From Verrucomicrobiota bacterium (GTDB lineage: Bacteria; Verrucomicrobiota; Verrucomicrobiia; Limisphaerales; AV2), in NCBI GenBank assembly GCA_003219345.1, contig QHOP01000313.1, positions 1 to 8,153 on the forward strand: a stretch of 8,153 bases of DNA, read 5' to 3'. This document shows positions 6,729-8,153 of the stretch, in pieces. The first letter of the stretch is position 1, and the number at the start of each line of letters is the position of its first letter. The translations under genes and the position numbers were made by a program. Under the pieces are notes generated by a model that did no database searches, was not told where the DNA came from, and was given only the letters and a program-made list of their open reading frames with translations.

Positions 6729-7092
6729 CCGTGATTCGGTAAAAGGCAGTTCCTTCAGTCGCCAACGCGGTGGCCTCCCGGCCCGAATTGACCACGCCTA
6801 AATCCTGCCAGGCACCGCTGCTCAGATCGGCGCGCGTTTGGATCTGATACGGACCAACACCGCCTTGCCAATGAAAACTGATTTGGTTGCCGGCATGGAA
6901 CAACGTATCAATTTTGAAAGGAACGGGACCTCGCAGCGTCATGAAAGGGCGGCGCGTGAAAAGCAAATTCCTATCAGTATCAGTTGAGTCGTCAGGCCGC
7001 AACTCAACCCTCGGCGCAGGCCCTTGCCAAATAATCCCTGCGCCGTGTTCGTGCTCGAGAAAGACGCCTCGCTGGGTTAAATCTTCAATCAA
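6712..7092 (-). pseudogene. Remnant of a secreted protein gene: C-terminal FYR module without an N-terminus
   Basis: The minus-strand frame gives up to 126 residues ending YRITDLGSN. The last 60 or so residues (HAGNQISFHW, then a W-Q-D-L segment, then FYRI) match the plan of the C-terminal module of the neighbouring LamG protein, whose tail reads RAGNQLTLSW, then GW-NV, then FYRL. Upstream there is no ATG. The frame begins at a TTG (7090-7092) and is closed by a TGA 15 bases before that, and no signal peptide or domain comes before the module. The N-terminal part (about residues 1-45) looks like translated non-coding DNA. I read it as the surviving 3' end of a gene whose body was lost and whose break point joins intergenic or repeat sequence. 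A very small real protein is the less likely alternative. Confidence 0.55.
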
Positions 7093-7148
7093 ATGCGGTA
7101 CTTTTCACACCGACTCGCGCTGGAGCGACCCGGCTCCGCACGTCACTT

Positions 7149-7174
7149 CTCCTGCTTGGGTTCGCCCGCAGGAG
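7149..7174. repeat. Strong stem-loop with TTCG loop
   Basis: CTCCTGC at 7149-7155 pairs perfectly with GCAGGAG at 7168-7174. Inside, after a two-base bulge (TT), GGG at 7158-7160 pairs with CCC at 7165-7167 around a TTCG tetraloop. No T-run follows on either strand. It may be part of a dispersed palindromic repeat. Confidence 0.45.
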
Positions 7175-7453
7175 CCGCGCCAAGCTCCGCCCGTAGCTCA
7201 TCTTGTTCTCGTTGAGCCAGATGAACCCCTGGACGGCAAATGATCGCCGCAGTCGTACGGTTTAATACTGCTCAGCCACGTTCCATGATGGACACCGAAC
7301 CGTCAGCGATGTCTTGCGAGACCATTACACGCTCATTTTGAGTTGAAGGTTTACGGCCTTCCCGCAGGCTTGACCTGGCGACGCCAATATAGAAAAGTCG
7401 TCCTGCAATATGGACAACGCCCTCTGGAGCAGACGTTAGAGGGTCAAGCCGCC

Positions 7454-7499
7454 CGACGAGCCGGTCGATAAAGCTCAAAGTCGTTGCAACGACTCGTCG
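7454..7499. repeat. Perfect 16-bp palindrome overlapped by a longer inverted repeat
   Basis: AGTCGTTGCAACGACT at 7479-7494 is its own reverse complement. In addition CGACGAG at 7454-7460 is the exact reverse complement of CTCGTCG at 7493-7499, so two alternative foldings share bases 7493-7494. A loop-free palindrome of this size is typical of a binding site for a dimeric regulator, but the nearest start codon is 85 bases downstream and the regulator is unknown. Confidence 0.45.
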
Positions 7500-7537
7500 T
7501 TAGCAGGCTTGGCCTGTCGGTGCGGAAAGACCGAGGA

Positions 7538-7560
7538 CGCCGCGGCTTCGTGCCGCGGCG
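7538..7560. repeat. Perfect 9-bp GC stem-loop upstream of the methyltransferase
   Basis: CGCCGCGGC at 7538-7546 and GCCGCGGCG at 7552-7560 pair perfectly around the loop TTCGT. The stem ends 18 bases before the ATG at 7579, so in RNA it would sit in the 5' leader. It could protect or regulate the message, terminate upstream transcription (though no T-run follows), or be a copy of a dispersed repeat. Confidence 0.5.
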
Positions 7561-7578
7561 AATGCGCCAGCGGACCAA

Positions 7579-8153
7579 ATGCACAAAACAAACGCGGCAG
7601 CGCAATGTTCGATACCCTGCAATCTATGCGGCTCGACCGACGCGGAGCAGGTGCGCTCCAAGGATCGTCACGGCGAGTACCTGCGTTCGGTGATTTGTCG
7701 TCGCTGCGGTTTGGTCTGGACGGACCCGCGCCCAACTCCGGAGCAGGTTCGGAAGTTTTATGGGCATGAGTACCGTCTCGACTACAAGCAGACCTATCAG
7801 CCCAAGGCGAAGCAGACTTATCGCTCAGGCAAGGTCGCGGTGGACCGCTTCCGGCGGCTTCAGCCCGTCCTTGAGCCAGGCTTTCGGGTGCTGGATGTGG
7901 GCGCGGGCAGCGGCGAGGTGGTTTATGTCTTACGGGCGATGGGCTACGAGGCGTCCGGTTTCGAGCCGAACGAAGGTTATGCGCGCTATGCCGCCGACGT
8001 GCTGGGCTTGCCGGTGCGCCAGCGCTTTTGGCAGGATGCGGCGACTTTACCGGAGTCCCAGGATCTGGTGACGATGTTTCATACGGTGGAGCATTTGGAG
8101 AGTCCGTTCGACGTGATGCGCCACGCCCGGCAGTGGCTCAGGCCACAGGGACT
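7579..8153 (+). CDS. Class I SAM-dependent methyltransferase with N-terminal zinc-ribbon-like motif (partial, C-terminus beyond right edge)
   Basis: 191 codons are open from ATG 7579 to the right edge. The N-terminus has two cysteine pairs, CNLC at residues 14-17 and CRRC at 40-43, likely a zinc site, then GLVWTDPRP. The SAM-binding core follows: motif I VLDVGAGSG (104-112), the acidic residue E129 at the end of strand 2 (GFEPNEGYA), and the motif FHTVEHLESP (167-176) typical of the Methyltransf_23 type. Enzymes with this CxxC-plus-Rossmann layout are common in sugar, O-antigen and secondary-metabolite pathways, but the substrate cannot be read from the sequence. The frame is open back to a TAG at 7501 without another ATG, GTG or TTG, so ATG 7579 is the best start. 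No clear Shine-Dalgarno sequence precedes it. The fold and family are secure; the pathway is unknown. Confidence 0.9.
   Translation, partial: MHKTNAAAQCSIPCNLCGSTDAEQVRSKDRHGEYLRSVICRRCGLVWTDPRPTPEQVRKFYGHEYRLDYKQTYQPKAKQTYRSGKVAVDRFRRLQPVLEPGFRVLDVGAGSGEVVYVLRAMGYEASGFEPNEGYARYAADVLGLPVRQRFWQDAATLPESQDLVTMFHTVEHLESPFDVMRHARQWLRPQG

Larger units (their letters stand above)
7093..7578. other. Structured non-coding region between the gene remnant and the methyltransferase
   Basis: No convincing gene. The minus-strand frame 7272-7478 (68 codons, TTG start) and the plus-strand frames here lack recognisable features. The stretch contains strong stem-loops at 7149-7174 and 7538-7560, a smaller one at 7122-7137 (GGAGC/GCTCC), and a perfect palindrome nested in a larger inverted repeat at 7454-7499. 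Together with the remnant at its left edge this looks like a zone of old rearrangement carrying small repeats. Confidence 0.5.

Noticed and set aside
7272..7478. 68-codon minus-strand ORF
   Set aside because: It starts at TTG, is closed by a stop not far upstream, and no family or partner gene could be recognised. Kept only as part of the non-coding description.

Overview
The window looks like chromosomal DNA of a Verrucomicrobiota bacterium, possibly of the Pedosphaera/Limisphaera group. This is inferred from three things: a large secreted protein with LamG repeats and a C-terminal tail ending in FYRL, a cytochrome b continuing into a diheme cytochrome c, and a heptamer (TTCAAC-type) tandem repeat between genes. 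No rRNA or other marker gene is present, so the placement is an inference from gene style.

Layout. 1-687 (minus) is the N-terminal 229 codons of a CvpA-family membrane protein that runs off the left edge. 688-884 is a divergent intergenic region. 885-3216 (plus) is a compact respiratory operon for a cytochrome bc/b6f-type quinol oxidoreductase: a Tat-exported Rieske protein (885-1430), cytochrome b (from 1430, sharing one base with the Rieske stop codon), and a segment carrying the last cytochrome b helices joined to a two-heme cytochrome c (2266-3216). The cytochrome b frame is broken just after the PEWY motif. The downstream frame carries exactly the missing part, so 1430-3216 is best read as one gene with a frameshift (real or a sequence error).

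3217-4207 is lower in GC and largely non-coding. It holds a 7-bp tandem repeat, a small hairpin, one unrecognised small secreted or membrane-anchored protein (3438-3854), and a gene-free stretch. 4208-6694 (plus) encodes an 828-residue secreted protein: signal peptide, LamG, LamG, Ig-like, LamG, then a C-terminal module. Immediately convergent to it (6712-7092, minus) is a fragment of another gene with the same kind of C-terminal module. It has no ATG and an in-frame stop just upstream, so it is a remnant.

7093-7578 has no convincing gene but contains several strong stem-loops and a perfect 16-bp palindrome. From 7579 to the right edge lies the start of a SAM-dependent methyltransferase with an N-terminal four-cysteine zinc-type motif.

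Functionally, the Rieske, cytochrome b and cytochrome c parts form one electron-transfer complex moving electrons from quinol to a periplasmic acceptor. The other genes are unrelated to it and to each other: envelope or secretion functions, a secreted repeat protein, and a methyltransferase of the type often found in surface polysaccharide pathways. I saw no defence system, CRISPR array or intact mobile element.
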